The notes under the pieces are model-generated. The model was not told where the DNA came from and did not search any database. It saw only the letters and a program-made list of their open reading frames with translations. This document shows, in pieces, positions 16,220 through 24,674 of a stretch of DNA of 64,000 nucleotides; positions within the stretch are counted from its first letter, which is position 1; every line of letters starts with the position of its first letter. Origin of the DNA: Salisediminibacterium beveridgei (GTDB taxonomy: Bacteria; Bacillota; Bacilli; Bacillales; Salisediminibacteriaceae). The DNA lies in the NCBI RefSeq assembly GCF_001721685.1, contig NZ_CP012502.1, positions 1,488,001 to 1,552,000 on the forward strand, given 5' to 3'. The position numbers were made by a program, and so were the translations under genes.

Positions 16220-16933
16220 ATGAGTACTGAAGCTAAAATTCTTGTCGTAGATGATGAAGAACGTATTCGTCGCTTATTAAAAATGTATCTTGAGAGAGAG
16301 AATTATGAAGTGGATGATGCTGAAAATGGTGAAAAAGCTTTGGATAAGGCATTATCTGTTGACTATGATTTAATTGTCCTGGATTTAATGATGCCGGGGA
16401 TGGATGGCATCGAAGTATGCGAACAAATCCGAAAGCAAAAAGCGACACCGATTATGATGTTGACAGCAAAAGGAGAAGAGGCAAATCGCGTACAGGGATT
16501 TGAAGCGGGTACCGATGATTATATCGTGAAACCATTCAGCCCGCGCGAAGTTGTTTTGCGTGTGAAGGCCTTGTTGCGACGATCATCTTCAACGGCTTTT
16601 TTACAGACAGAAACAAATGCCAAAGATGTTTTGGTCTTTCAGCATTTGACAATAGATAATGATGCCCACCGGGTAACGGCAGATGATCAACATATCAGCT
16701 TGACACCTAAGGAATATGAACTGCTTCACTATTTAGCATCTGCACCTGATAAAGTGTTTGCCAGAGAGCAGTTGTTAAAAGATGTTTGGAACTATGAATT
16801 TTTTGGTGACTTAAGAACTGTGGATACGCATGTAAAACGTCTGCGCGAAAAATTAAACAAGGTTTCACCGGAGGCCGGTAATCTGATTACAACTGTCTGG
16901 GGCGTCGGTTATAAATTTGAGGCCTTGAAGTAA
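16220..16933 (+). CDS. resD: Response regulator ResD
   Basis: OmpR-family response regulator of aerobic/anaerobic respiration. The receiver domain (residues 1-120) has the acidic pocket VVDDEE, the phosphoacceptor Asp55 in VLDLMMPG, and the KPF lysine. The winged-helix DNA-binding domain ends with VDTHVKRLREKL and TVWGVGYKF. GAGGAG lies 9 nt before the ATG at 16220; an ATG at 16211 abuts the ribosome binding site and is unlikely. The position after resABC and before resE fixes the identity. In B. subtilis ResD activates resABC, cytochrome and fermentation genes. Confidence 0.95.
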   Translation: MSTEAKILVVDDEERIRRLLKMYLERENYEVDDAENGEKALDKALSVDYDLIVLDLMMPGMDGIEVCEQIRKQKATPIMMLTAKGEEANRVQGFEAGTDDYIVKPFSPREVVLRVKALLRRSSSTAFLQTETNAKDVLVFQHLTIDNDAHRVTADDQHISLTPKEYELLHYLASAPDKVFAREQLLKDVWNYEFFGDLRTVDTHVKRLREKLNKVSPEAGNLITTVWGVGYKFEALK

Positions 16934-16935
16934 GT

Positions 16936-18741
16936 ATGATGTTTTGGCGAAGTGTAGTAGGTAAGCTTTGGGTTACGATTCTGCTTCTGGTCTCTGTCGT
17001 TCTCCTGATCTTGACGATCCTGCTATTGCAATATTTTGAGCGGTTTCATACTGAACGGGCAGAAGACGAACTGTTGAGTCATGCGAGTCTGATGGGCTCT
17101 GTGATTGAGGAAGAAGAAACACAGCAAAGAGTTATTTCCATGGCAAACACAATTTCATCAACCTATGGTACAGAAGCTGTAATCATCCTCAATGCTGAGG
17201 ATTACTGGTATAGTGATTCGATATTCTCGGGAGGTCAATTGCCCCTCTCGCTCTTTTATGAAGACGATATTCTCTCAAGAGTGTTCGATGAACAGGAATC
17301 CATTGCAACTGAGGGTCATTACCTATTTGAATCAATCGGGGAAGAGCAGACAGAAGAATTGCTCATCGTTGGTACCCCTGTTCAATTCCCAGAAGGTGAA
17401 ATTGGAGCAGTATTTCTTTACCAGCCTCTTGACGTCGTCGAGGAGGCAACGAGTCAAACGACAAACATTATTCTGCTTTCCGCCGCAATAGCCATTATAT
17501 TAACAACAGTATTTGCATTCTTTTTGACAACCCGAATTACTGCACCGCTGCGTAAGATGCGCAGAGCGTCATTGGAAGTGGCGAAAGGTAATTTTGATAC
17601 AAAGGTCCCGATTTTAACTAATGATGAGATCGGATTATTGGGCATTGCCTTTAACCGGATGGCAAGAGCACTGAATACCAACCTGAATGCATTAAATCAG
17701 GAAAAAGAGCAGTTGTCCCGAATTCTATCTTCAATGGCTGATGGCGTCATAACGCTGGATCGTGATGGTGGTGTGATGGTAACCAACCCACCTGCAAATG
17801 AATTCATCGGTGCCTGGTTGTATGATCAAGGATATGATATAGAGGAGTCAGGTCAACTGCCTGAAGAATTGGAAAAACTATTTGAGAAGGTTGTTTCTCA
17901 AGAAAAAGAACAAATGGGTGAAGTCGATGTTCAGGGGAGAAGTTGGGTGATTCTGATGACTCCGCTATATGATCAGAATCATGTTCGCGGTGCTGTGGCT
18001 GTTATGAGAGATATGACTGAAGAACGTTTGCATGATAAGCTTCGTAAGGATTTTATTGCGAATGTGTCTCACGAACTGAGAACACCGATTTCCATGTTGC
18101 AAGGGTATAGTGAAGCAATCATCGATGATGTCGCTGGCAGCGATGAAGAAAAGAAAGAATTGGCTCAAATCATTTATGATGAATCTCTTCGCATGGGGCG
18201 CTTGGTGAATGAATTGCTCGACCTCGCCAGAATTGAAGCCGGACATATTCAATTGAACATTGAATCGGTGAATATGACTGAATTCAGTGAACGGATATTC
18301 CGTAAATTCACAGGGGTTGCTAAAGAAAACGATGTTGATTTGATTAGTGAAATCGCAGCATCTGATGCTGAAGCTTATGTAGACCCGGATCGTATCGAAC
18401 AGGTGATGACAAATTTAGTGGATAACGCGATCCGCTACACATCTGTTAACGGTTCTGTAACGATCAGATTGGAAGAATTGATCAATGGATTTAAACTGGA
18501 GATCGAGGATTCGGGTGCAGGGATTCCTGAAGAGGATCTGCCGTTTGTTTTTGAACGCTTCTACAAGGCAGACAAAGCTCGAACCAGAGGAAGAGCCGGG
18601 ACGGGTCTCGGTCTTGCAATCGTAAAGAATATTGTTGAAGCGCACAAAGGTAGAGTCTCCGCGCATAGTAAAATTGGTGAAGGGACAACATTCTCTGTCT
18701 TTTTGCCTTTCGGAGAAGCAGATGATGACATGGTTGAATGA
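16936..18741 (+). CDS. resE: Sensor histidine kinase ResE
   Basis: Membrane kinase that phosphorylates ResD in response to respiratory state. The 601-residue protein has two membrane helices (about residues 11-31 and 180-200) flanking an extracytoplasmic region of about 145 residues. A HAMP domain (TRITAPLRKMRRAS) and a PAS-like domain (LSSMADGVITLDRDG) follow. The HisKA phosphoacceptor is in ANVSHELRTP, and the ATPase domain has N box NLVDNAIRYT, G1 DSGAGIPEEDL and G2 GTGLGLAIVK. It starts 2 nt after resD with only a weak ribosome binding site, suggesting translational coupling. Confidence 0.94.
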   Translation: MMFWRSVVGKLWVTILLLVSVVLLILTILLLQYFERFHTERAEDELLSHASLMGSVIEEEETQQRVISMANTISSTYGTEAVIILNAEDYWYSDSIFSGGQLPLSLFYEDDILSRVFDEQESIATEGHYLFESIGEEQTEELLIVGTPVQFPEGEIGAVFLYQPLDVVEEATSQTTNIILLSAAIAIILTTVFAFFLTTRITAPLRKMRRASLEVAKGNFDTKVPILTNDEIGLLGIAFNRMARALNTNLNALNQEKEQLSRILSSMADGVITLDRDGGVMVTNPPANEFIGAWLYDQGYDIEESGQLPEELEKLFEKVVSQEKEQMGEVDVQGRSWVILMTPLYDQNHVRGAVAVMRDMTEERLHDKLRKDFIANVSHELRTPISMLQGYSEAIIDDVAGSDEEKKELAQIIYDESLRMGRLVNELLDLARIEAGHIQLNIESVNMTEFSERIFRKFTGVAKENDVDLISEIAASDAEAYVDPDRIEQVMTNLVDNAIRYTSVNGSVTIRLEELINGFKLEIEDSGAGIPEEDLPFVFERFYKADKARTRGRAGTGLGLAIVKNIVEAHKGRVSAHSKIGEGTTFSVFLPFGEADDDMVE

Positions 18742-18746
18742 TAAGT

Positions 18747-18784
18747 CAGACGGCAGGCCTGTTTTCGGCTGCCGTCTGTTTTGT
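18747..18784 (+). terminator. Terminator after resE
   Basis: CAGACGGCAG pairs with CTGCCGTCTG around a 12-nt loop, followed by TTTTGTT. Confidence 0.85.
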
Positions 18785-18827
18785 TCTAAACTTCCCAGGG
18801 AATTTAAGTGGAACTAAGGCTTTCACT

Positions 18828-18849
18828 ATAGGCTTGTCGACAAGCCTAT
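18828..18849. repeat. 22-bp perfect palindrome with GGCTTGTCGACAAGCC core (copy 2)
   Basis: A perfect palindrome centred on GTCGAC lies 10 nt past the moaB stop (minus strand). Its arms match the hairpin at 9282-9311. Confidence 0.55.
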
Positions 18850-18858
18850 TTATCATCA

Positions 18859-19374
18859 TCAGTCCAGATCTTTGTAAATCTCCCGCATCATATGGGTGAT
18901 TTCAGGGATAATTAATTCATCCATCGCAAGCTTTACAGCGCCTGATGAACCAGGAGTTGAAAAAATCGCAGTCTGTCCTCTTACACCTGCAGTTGCTCTG
19001 GAAAGCATAGCAGCAGGACCGATGTCTTTTGCGAAACTTAAATATCTGAATAATTCACCAAAACCTGGTAATTCTTTGTCCAACATATCTGAAACGGCTT
19101 CAAAGGTTGTATCTCTGAAAGTAATTCCGGTACCCCCATTAATCAGCAATGCTTCAATTTTTTCATGCTGGTCAGCAAAACGAATCCATTTTTGAATACC
19201 GCTGAAATCATCTTTTACGATTTCATGTCTGAAGATGTGATGGCCGGATTCCTCCAGTTTTTCAATCATGAGTTTACCGCTTTTATCTGTTTCTTTTGTA
19301 CGGCTATCAGATACTGTCAAGATCATGCAGGTGACATGATCGGGTGCTTCTTGCTTATGTTCGTTTACGCTCAT
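18859..19374 (-). CDS. moaB: Molybdenum cofactor biosynthesis protein MoaB
   Basis: MogA/MoaB-family protein that binds molybdopterin and probably adenylylates it. The 171-residue protein has the TVSDSRTKETDKSG start motif, LLINGGTGITFRDTT and FSTPGSSGAVKLAM, all typical. It contains one MoCF domain and no extra domains. Its presence implies that the cell makes molybdoenzymes, although none is encoded here. The start at 19374 has GAAAGGA upstream. It is divergent from the cobalamin adenosyltransferase gene. Confidence 0.92.
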   Translation of the reverse strand: MSVNEHKQEAPDHVTCMILTVSDSRTKETDKSGKLMIEKLEESGHHIFRHEIVKDDFSGIQKWIRFADQHEKIEALLINGGTGITFRDTTFEAVSDMLDKELPGFGELFRYLSFAKDIGPAAMLSRATAGVRGQTAIFSTPGSSGAVKLAMDELIIPEITHMMREIYKDLD

Positions 19375-19491
19375 TGATGATCAGTCCTTTCAGAATGTCT
19401 AGTACTATTATTACCTTGATTCATTTGAATTGCAAACGACTCTTTCAAACGTTAAGCTGAAAACTGATAATGAAATGAATGGAGGAAAATC

Positions 19492-20037
19492 ATGAAAATT
19501 TATACAAAGTCCGGCGACGAAGGTGATACCCATCTAATTGGGAAGAAAGTGAAGAAGTCTAATGAACGAGTAGAGGCTTATGGGACTGTCGATGAATTAA
19601 ACAGCCTGATTGGGGTCACACTGACTTCGATTCCAGATGGATGTGAGGATATGAAAGAAGATCTTCAGAAAATACAACATGAATTATTTGATCTTGGTGC
19701 TGACTTGGCAAACGTGACAACAAGAGAGAATTATTATATTCAAAATGAATTTACAATTTACCTGGAAAATCGCATCGATTACTACTGGGAGGAGGCTCCT
19801 CCGCTTGAACAATTCATTTTACCCGGAGGACACACAGCAGCGGCTTATCTCCATCAATGCCGCACAGTTGCAAGGCGAGCAGAGCGTCGCATTGTCGATA
19901 TTTCTGAGGAAGTTCAGACACCAGCTGAAGCGATTGTCTATATGAACCGATTGTCGGATTATTTTTTTGCCGCAGCCAGAGCGGTTAATGTGCGTACAGA
20001 TCTTGAAGATATTCCTTATCGGTCAAATCGGAAATAA
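19492..20037 (+). CDS. PduO-type ATP:cob(I)alamin adenosyltransferase
   Basis: Transfers the adenosyl group of ATP to cob(I)alamin to make coenzyme B12. The 181-residue, all-helical protein begins with the ATP-binding motif IYTKSGDEGDT, then AYGTVDELNSLIG, FILPGGH and the RTVARRAER signature. It is the homologue of B. subtilis YvqK. Adenosylcobalamin would serve the B12-binding photoreceptor encoded at 33685. GGAGGAAA precedes the ATG. It is a single-gene unit with a terminator. Confidence 0.92.
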   Translation: MKIYTKSGDEGDTHLIGKKVKKSNERVEAYGTVDELNSLIGVTLTSIPDGCEDMKEDLQKIQHELFDLGADLANVTTRENYYIQNEFTIYLENRIDYYWEEAPPLEQFILPGGHTAAAYLHQCRTVARRAERRIVDISEEVQTPAEAIVYMNRLSDYFFAAARAVNVRTDLEDIPYRSNRK

Positions 20038-20055
20038 TTGCAGTTTACGAATAGG

Positions 20056-20092
20056 AAAACGCCCTGTGCATATCAAATGCGCAGGGCGTTTT
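20056..20092. terminator. Bidirectional terminator between convergent genes
   Basis: AAAACGCCCTG and CAGGGCGTTTT, with inner GCA/TGC pairing, form a long stem with A and T flanks that can serve both strands. Confidence 0.85.
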
Positions 20093-20101
20093 AACGTAGT
20101 T

Positions 20102-20839
20102 TTACATGTGGATGTCGATATCAGCTTCATCATATAATTGATCAATATATTTGGTTTGGATCAACTGTATTTCAATGGCATCACGAACATCTTCAAGGTC
20201 ATTGATTTCAGGGTTCTCAGCAACTTGCTGCTCGTAGGATTCTTCAATCTCTTCGTCCGTTACCTCGATTTCAAGAGACAGAATATGATCATCTGCAAGA
20301 AGCTGATTCAGTTTTAATGAATCACGGATTTCATTTTCGAGCATATCTTCTGTATAGCCTTGAGCTTCTAATGCATCTTCAAAGTCATCGAACTGCAATC
20401 GGATTTGTTCCAATTCAACCTGAACCTCGTTTTCATCAGCCTCAAAATTCAAGCGGTCAGCTTCCTGAACAAGTACTTCCAATTGGACTAGTTCATCTAC
20501 GATACCTTGTTGGATTTGCATCAGTAATTCAAGGTTTTCTTCTTCTGCAAAATCAATCCCCTGTTCTGCGAACATCAATTCATACTGCTGGAGTTGCATT
20601 TCCAATTGTTCCATCGGAATGTCCTGTCCATTGACTGTTGCTACAGTGTCTCCTTCAAGTTCGAGAACACTTTCCCCTGATCCAGTCGGCTCAGGTTCAT
20701 CATTCAACGCCGTTTCAGTCTCATCCTCATTTAAAAGTGATTCCGTCTCGGCATCACTGTTGTCTCCACTGCAAGCCGTGAGAATCAATCCTGCACTGAG
20801 TGGAAGAGACAGCCAGAATTTGGTCGGGTACATCTTCAT
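20102..20839 (-). CDS. SurA N-domain-like lipoprotein, no PPIase domain
   Basis: Predicted lipoprotein chaperone. The N-terminus is a lipoprotein signal with lipobox LTAC (Cys23), followed by an acidic Glu/Asp/Ser-rich linker. A SurA/PrsA-type chaperone N-domain then starts at VATVNGQDIPMEQLEMQL and continues with the helices up to VTDEEIEESYEQQ. The protein ends after about 245 residues, with no parvulin PPIase domain, unlike PrsA. The mature domain is strongly acidic. It probably acts on exported proteins at the outer membrane face, but that is inference from fold. It is convergent with the adenosyltransferase gene. Confidence 0.75.
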   Translation of the reverse strand: MKMYPTKFWLSLPLSAGLILTACSGDNSDAETESLLNEDETETALNDEPEPTGSGESVLELEGDTVATVNGQDIPMEQLEMQLQQYELMFAEQGIDFAEEENLELLMQIQQGIVDELVQLEVLVQEADRLNFEADENEVQVELEQIRLQFDDFEDALEAQGYTEDMLENEIRDSLKLNQLLADDHILSLEIEVTDEEIEESYEQQVAENPEINDLEDVRDAIEIQLIQTKYIDQLYDEADIDIHM

Positions 20840-20943
20840 GAAACGTCAACAACCTTTCTTGTCTATTAATTTTTAAAAACACCTATTACTATAACACAGA
20901 CAAGCTGAAGTCACCAATGTTTCAGGAATATAACCCAACTAAA

Positions 20944-22554
20944 TCAAAGTTCAATGGCTTGTACAGATTCCACTTCGGAGAATGATTCAAAAGCTTTAAT
21001 GACTTCGTCGTTACAGCCTTTATCCGTCCCAAGGAGCATGATTGCCTTTCCTCCCTCGGAATGTCTTCCGACTTGCATCGTTGCAATGTTGACATTATGA
21101 GTACCTAAGAGCTGGCCCACTTTACCAATGACACCCGGTTTATCGTAGTGTTGAACGAAAAGTGTATGCGCACCAGGCTGAAATTCAAAGGAGAAATCAT
21201 CGATCTTTACGATTCGTGGACCAAATTCTTTGCTGTATGTTCCAACAATAAATAATTCGCGTTTTTCACCTTTTATAGTGGCACCAATCATATTAGAATA
21301 CCCGTATGATTCACTGGAATGTCTTTCAGACACATTGATCTCCCGTTCTTTCGCAATAGCAACAGCATTGACCTCATTAACATAGCTGTCGACCCGGTGC
21401 TTGAAAAAACCGGCTAAAAAGCTTCGATTAAACAATCCCGTTTCCTGATGAGACAATTCTCCAGCATAGTGCATTTCCACTTCTTTAACCGGTTCACGAA
21501 ATAATTGAGTTGCTGTTTCACCAAGAATTTTAGTAAGAGAGGTGATTGGTGCCATTTTTTCAAATTCCTCTGCATCGATATGAGGCAGATTTAATGCATG
21601 GGGTGCAGGTTTTCCCTGCAAATATTCCAAAACTTCCACAGCAACTTGTTCTGCGACATTCAATTGGGCTTCGTCAGTCGAAGCAGCAATATGAGGTGTC
21701 GTAATGACTTGTTCGAGTTCTGCTAATGGATGATTCTTAGCCGGTTCACTTTCATAAACATCAATGGCAGCTCCTTTGAGCTCTCCCGATTTTATCGCAT
21801 CGTAAAGGGCATCCTCATCGATGATGCCTCCGCGGGCACAGTTCAACAGATATGCACTGTTCTTCATTTTTTTTAATCTTTCAGAACTGATCATGCCTTT
21901 GGTTTCTTTTGTCAGAGGAGTATGAACGGTAACAAAATCGCTGGTTTCAAGGAGCTCATCGAGATCCATAATTGTTACCTTATTCTTTTCTGCCCGTGAT
22001 TCAGTGAGGAAGGGATCATAAGCAACCACGTTCATTTTGAAAGCACGTGCTCTTGAGGCCAGCTCAGCTCCGATTCGGCCAAATCCAACAATACCAAGGG
22101 TTTTACCAAAAAGTTCTGTTCCTGTGTATAGTTTACGGTCCCAACGCCCTTCCTTCATGGATTGATTTGCCTGAGGTATATTGCGGACAACGGATGCAAG
22201 CATGGCAAATGTGTGCTCCGCAGTAGAAATGGTGTTGCCATCCGGTGCATTCACAACAACAACGCCATTGGCTGTCGCTGCGTCCAAATCGACATTATCA
22301 ACACCTACTCCTGCACGGCCGATAATTTTGAGGTTAGGCATTTTTTCAATAATGTCTGCGGTAACGGTTGTTGCACTTCTGATAATTAATGCATCTACTT
22401 CTTCGAGGGGGGTGGATGTTTTTAGTACGTTCTCAAAAATGACTTGGACCTTTTCTGACTCGATAACCGGCTTTAAACCTTCTTCGCTCATTTGATCAGA
22501 TACAAGAACGGTAAAAAGGCGGTTCTCAGTGCGATCTTTTGTGTTAGTGTTCAA
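20944..22554 (-). CDS. serA: D-3-phosphoglycerate dehydrogenase
   Basis: Oxidises 3-phosphoglycerate to 3-phosphohydroxypyruvate, the first step of serine synthesis. The 536-residue protein has the substrate domain and the Rossmann NAD domain ([18 protein letters not shown]). Catalytic Arg is in [10 protein letters not shown] and the His/Glu pair in TPHIAAST. An ASB domain follows, and a C-terminal ACT domain ([18 protein letters not shown]) that senses serine in relatives. The start is TTG at 22554, with AGGAG 10 nt upstream; no ATG fits better. The N-terminal dozen residues are extra relative to the family. Confidence 0.95.
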   Translation of the reverse strand: MNTNTKDRTENRLFTVLVSDQMSEEGLKPVIESEKVQVIFENVLKTSTPLEEVDALIIRSATTVTADIIEKMPNLKIIGRAGVGVDNVDLDAATANGVVVVNAPDGNTISTAEHTFAMLASVVRNIPQANQSMKEGRWDRKLYTGTELFGKTLGIVGFGRIGAELASRARAFKMNVVAYDPFLTESRAEKNKVTIMDLDELLETSDFVTVHTPLTKETKGMISSERLKKMKNSAYLLNCARGGIIDEDALYDAIKSGELKGAAIDVYESEPAKNHPLAELEQVITTPHIAASTDEAQLNVAEQVAVEVLEYLQGKPAPHALNLPHIDAEEFEKMAPITSLTKILGETATQLFREPVKEVEMHYAGELSHQETGLFNRSFLAGFFKHRVDSYVNEVNAVAIAKEREINVSERHSSESYGYSNMIGATIKGEKRELFIVGTYSKEFGPRIVKIDDFSFEFQPGAHTLFVQHYDKPGVIGKVGQLLGTHNVNIATMQVGRHSEGGKAIMLLGTDKGCNDEVIKAFESFSEVESVQAIEL

Positions 22555-22652
22555 TTCCCTTCAACTCCTGAATTAAGATTTTATGTTCCAATATTAACAC
22601 GAAATTCAGACAATTTACTACACTAACTTGTTAAAAAATCAAACATTCTAAA

Positions 22653-22666
22653 TGGTAACGCTTTCA
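22653..22666. promoter_or_regulatory. cre-like CcpA site between serA and gntR
   Basis: TGGTAACGCTTTCA matches the cre consensus TGWNANCGNTNWCA at every defined base but the third. It lies between the divergent serA and GntR genes, about 64 nt upstream of the GntR -35 box. Confidence 0.4.
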
Positions 22667-22729
22667 AATGTTCGGTTTTCAGAAATTTTATTTGTTCATT
22701 TCTGTGATCAAAGCTTATCAGAATCGAAA

Positions 22730-22758
22730 TTGAAAAGAAGTCTTGGATTGGTTACAAT
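22730..22758 (+). promoter_or_regulatory. Promoter of the gntR-crp pair
   Basis: TTGAAA and TACAAT are spaced by exactly 17 nt, about 40 nt upstream of the start codon at 22799. Confidence 0.65.
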
Positions 22759-22798
22759 GAAAGTATTGATGATGCATAGCTCTAAAGGAGATAATTTA

Positions 22799-23509
22799 AT
22801 GATAAAACAGGTGAAATCAAAGAAAATTTATGAGATTGTTGCTGAACAGTTGACCGATATGATTCAGAAAAGTGAATTCAAACCAGGAGAAAGACTGCCT
22901 TCAGTCCAACAATTGTCTGAGGACTTCAATGTCGGGAGATCAGCAATCAGAGAAGCACTCAGCGCTTTGAAAGCAATGGGAATGATTGAAATCAGGCAGG
23001 GTGAAGGGACTTTTGTAAAAAAAGTGGCTATGAATTTATCTGACCGGATGATTCCATCCATTCTTGAACAGGAGGATTTAAAACAGCTTTTTGAAGTTCG
23101 TAAGCTGAATGAAACAGGCGCTGCATCCATTGCTGCTGAGAAGAGGACCGACGCAGATTTGAGAAAACTCGAGCGGATTTTGCGTGAAATGAAACTTGCA
23201 GAGGGAGATGGTCGTCTTGGTGAACAGGCAGACATCGACTTTCATATGGCGATTGTAGCTGCAGCTGGTAATCATATGCTTGAACGATTGATGGCAACCA
23301 TTTCAGAAACTGTTGAAGAATCTATGAAAGAAGCCAGACAACTTTTTTTATATTCCAATGAAGAAAAAATGATACAGCTTTATCAGGAACACTTCAGGAT
23401 CTATGAGGCGATACGTGACGGCGACAAAGAACAAGCTTATCAGGCGATGTATGATCATATCGCCGGTGTTGAAAAAGCGATATTTCTTCATGATGGTGCA
23501 GACTTATGA
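22799..23509 (+). CDS. GntR-family (FadR subfamily) transcriptional regulator
   Basis: DNA-binding repressor or activator responding to a small carboxylate, by family. The 236-residue protein has the winged-helix domain (residues 5-75: KIYEIVAEQLTDMI, FNVGRSAIREALSALKAMG, GEGTFV) and the all-helical FCD ligand domain with the metal-binding pattern FHMAIVAAAGNHML. It resembles LutR/YvfI-type regulators, but the ligand is not deducible. The start at 22799 has AAAGGAG 8 nt upstream. Its end overlaps the Crp/Fnr gene by 4 bp (ATGA). Confidence 0.88.
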   Translation: MIKQVKSKKIYEIVAEQLTDMIQKSEFKPGERLPSVQQLSEDFNVGRSAIREALSALKAMGMIEIRQGEGTFVKKVAMNLSDRMIPSILEQEDLKQLFEVRKLNETGAASIAAEKRTDADLRKLERILREMKLAEGDGRLGEQADIDFHMAIVAAAGNHMLERLMATISETVEESMKEARQLFLYSNEEKMIQLYQEHFRIYEAIRDGDKEQAYQAMYDHIAGVEKAIFLHDGADL

Positions 23510-24153
23510 ATTGGAAATACTATCTAAAAAAATCAGTTTGGTTTGGCGGTTTAAATGAGAGTGAACAAGAAGAACTCATTGACCTGGGTAAGGATATACA
23601 ATATAGAGATAAGGAACGGCTGTTTCTCGAAGGGAATCCGAAGAGAGACCTGTTCGTCCTTGGTGAAGGCACGGTATTAATATCCAAACTGACCGAAACA
23701 GGAAATGAGAGTGTTATTAATGTTTTAAGCGAGGGCGAAATTTTCCCGCACGCAGGTTTGTTTGATCATACTGAATACCCTGGAACAGCAACAGCTAAAA
23801 AAGATGTGAGGGTTTTAGCTTTACCAATTGATCAAATCGAGGCCTTTATTCTTGCAAGACCGGAAGTTTCGATTAAAATTATACAAATGATGAACCAGAA
23901 CATGTTGATGCTGCAACGAAAATTGAACGAACTGTTGAGTATGGATGTTCATGCCAGGTTGCAATCGGCAATCGACCATTTAACACGTGTACAGGGAAAT
24001 GAGATCATTCTGACTCACCAGGAGCTGGGGCATTTAATTGGTTCAACCAGAGAAACGGTAAGCAGGCAGCTGAAAAAATGGGAAGTTGCCGGGTATCTGA
24101 CAATCAAAAAAGATCGTATTATTATTCACTCGTCATGGGAAGAGAGAGCATAA
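23506..24153 (+). CDS. Crp/Fnr-family regulator lacking cysteines
   Basis: Transcription factor with a cyclic-nucleotide-binding-like beta-roll (RLFLEGNPKRDLFVLGEGTV), a long dimerisation helix (IKIIQMMNQNMLMLQRKL) and a helix-turn-helix containing GSTRETVSRQLKKWE. The 215-residue protein contains no cysteine, so it cannot hold an Fnr-type Fe-S cluster. The cNMP signature residues of Crp are also not obvious. The ATG overlaps the GntR stop, so both regulators come from one message. Target genes are unknown. Confidence 0.88.
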   Translation: MNWKYYLKKSVWFGGLNESEQEELIDLGKDIQYRDKERLFLEGNPKRDLFVLGEGTVLISKLTETGNESVINVLSEGEIFPHAGLFDHTEYPGTATAKKDVRVLALPIDQIEAFILARPEVSIKIIQMMNQNMLMLQRKLNELLSMDVHARLQSAIDHLTRVQGNEIILTHQELGHLIGSTRETVSRQLKKWEVAGYLTIKKDRIIIHSSWEERA

Positions 24154-24164
24154 AGGAAATACAA

Positions 24165-24191
24165 AGAACCACCGGCTATGCCGGTGGTTCT
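24165..24191. terminator. Terminator between convergent crp-like and fer genes
   Basis: AGAACCACCGG pairs with CCGGTGGTTCT around CTATG. The minus strand then reads TTTGTATTTCC, so it may serve fer best. Confidence 0.7.
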
Positions 24192-24205
24192 GGTATGACA
24201 GGTGA

Positions 24206-24535
<330 letters not shown>

Positions 24536-24545
24536 CTATATTTTC

Positions 24546-24574
24546 ATTGTAAAGGTTACCACTGAACATTTCAA
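24546..24574 (-). promoter_or_regulatory. Promoter of fer
   Basis: On the minus strand TTGAAA and TACAAT are spaced by 17 nt, about 90 nt upstream of the fer start. Confidence 0.6.
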
Positions 24575-24587
24575 TAGGAAATGTAAT

Positions 24588-24602
24588 TGAGAATCCTTAT
24601 CA
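24588..24602. promoter_or_regulatory. Fur-box-like palindrome upstream of fer and ypbB
   Basis: TGAGAATCCTTATCA differs from the Bacillus 7-1-7 Fur consensus TGATAATNATTATCA at two positions. It lies 14 nt upstream of the fer -35 box in the divergent fer/ypbB region. Confidence 0.4.
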
Positions 24603-24674
24603 TGGCGGGCGTTGTGAACGATGCACAATCACCTTATTTTGAAAACAATTCTCGTAAAAAGGAGTCGGTGATAC

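Noticed and set aside
23506..24153. Crp/Fnr gene as the anaerobic regulator Fnr
   Set aside because: The protein has no cysteine, so it cannot hold the Fe-S cluster of Bacillus Fnr.
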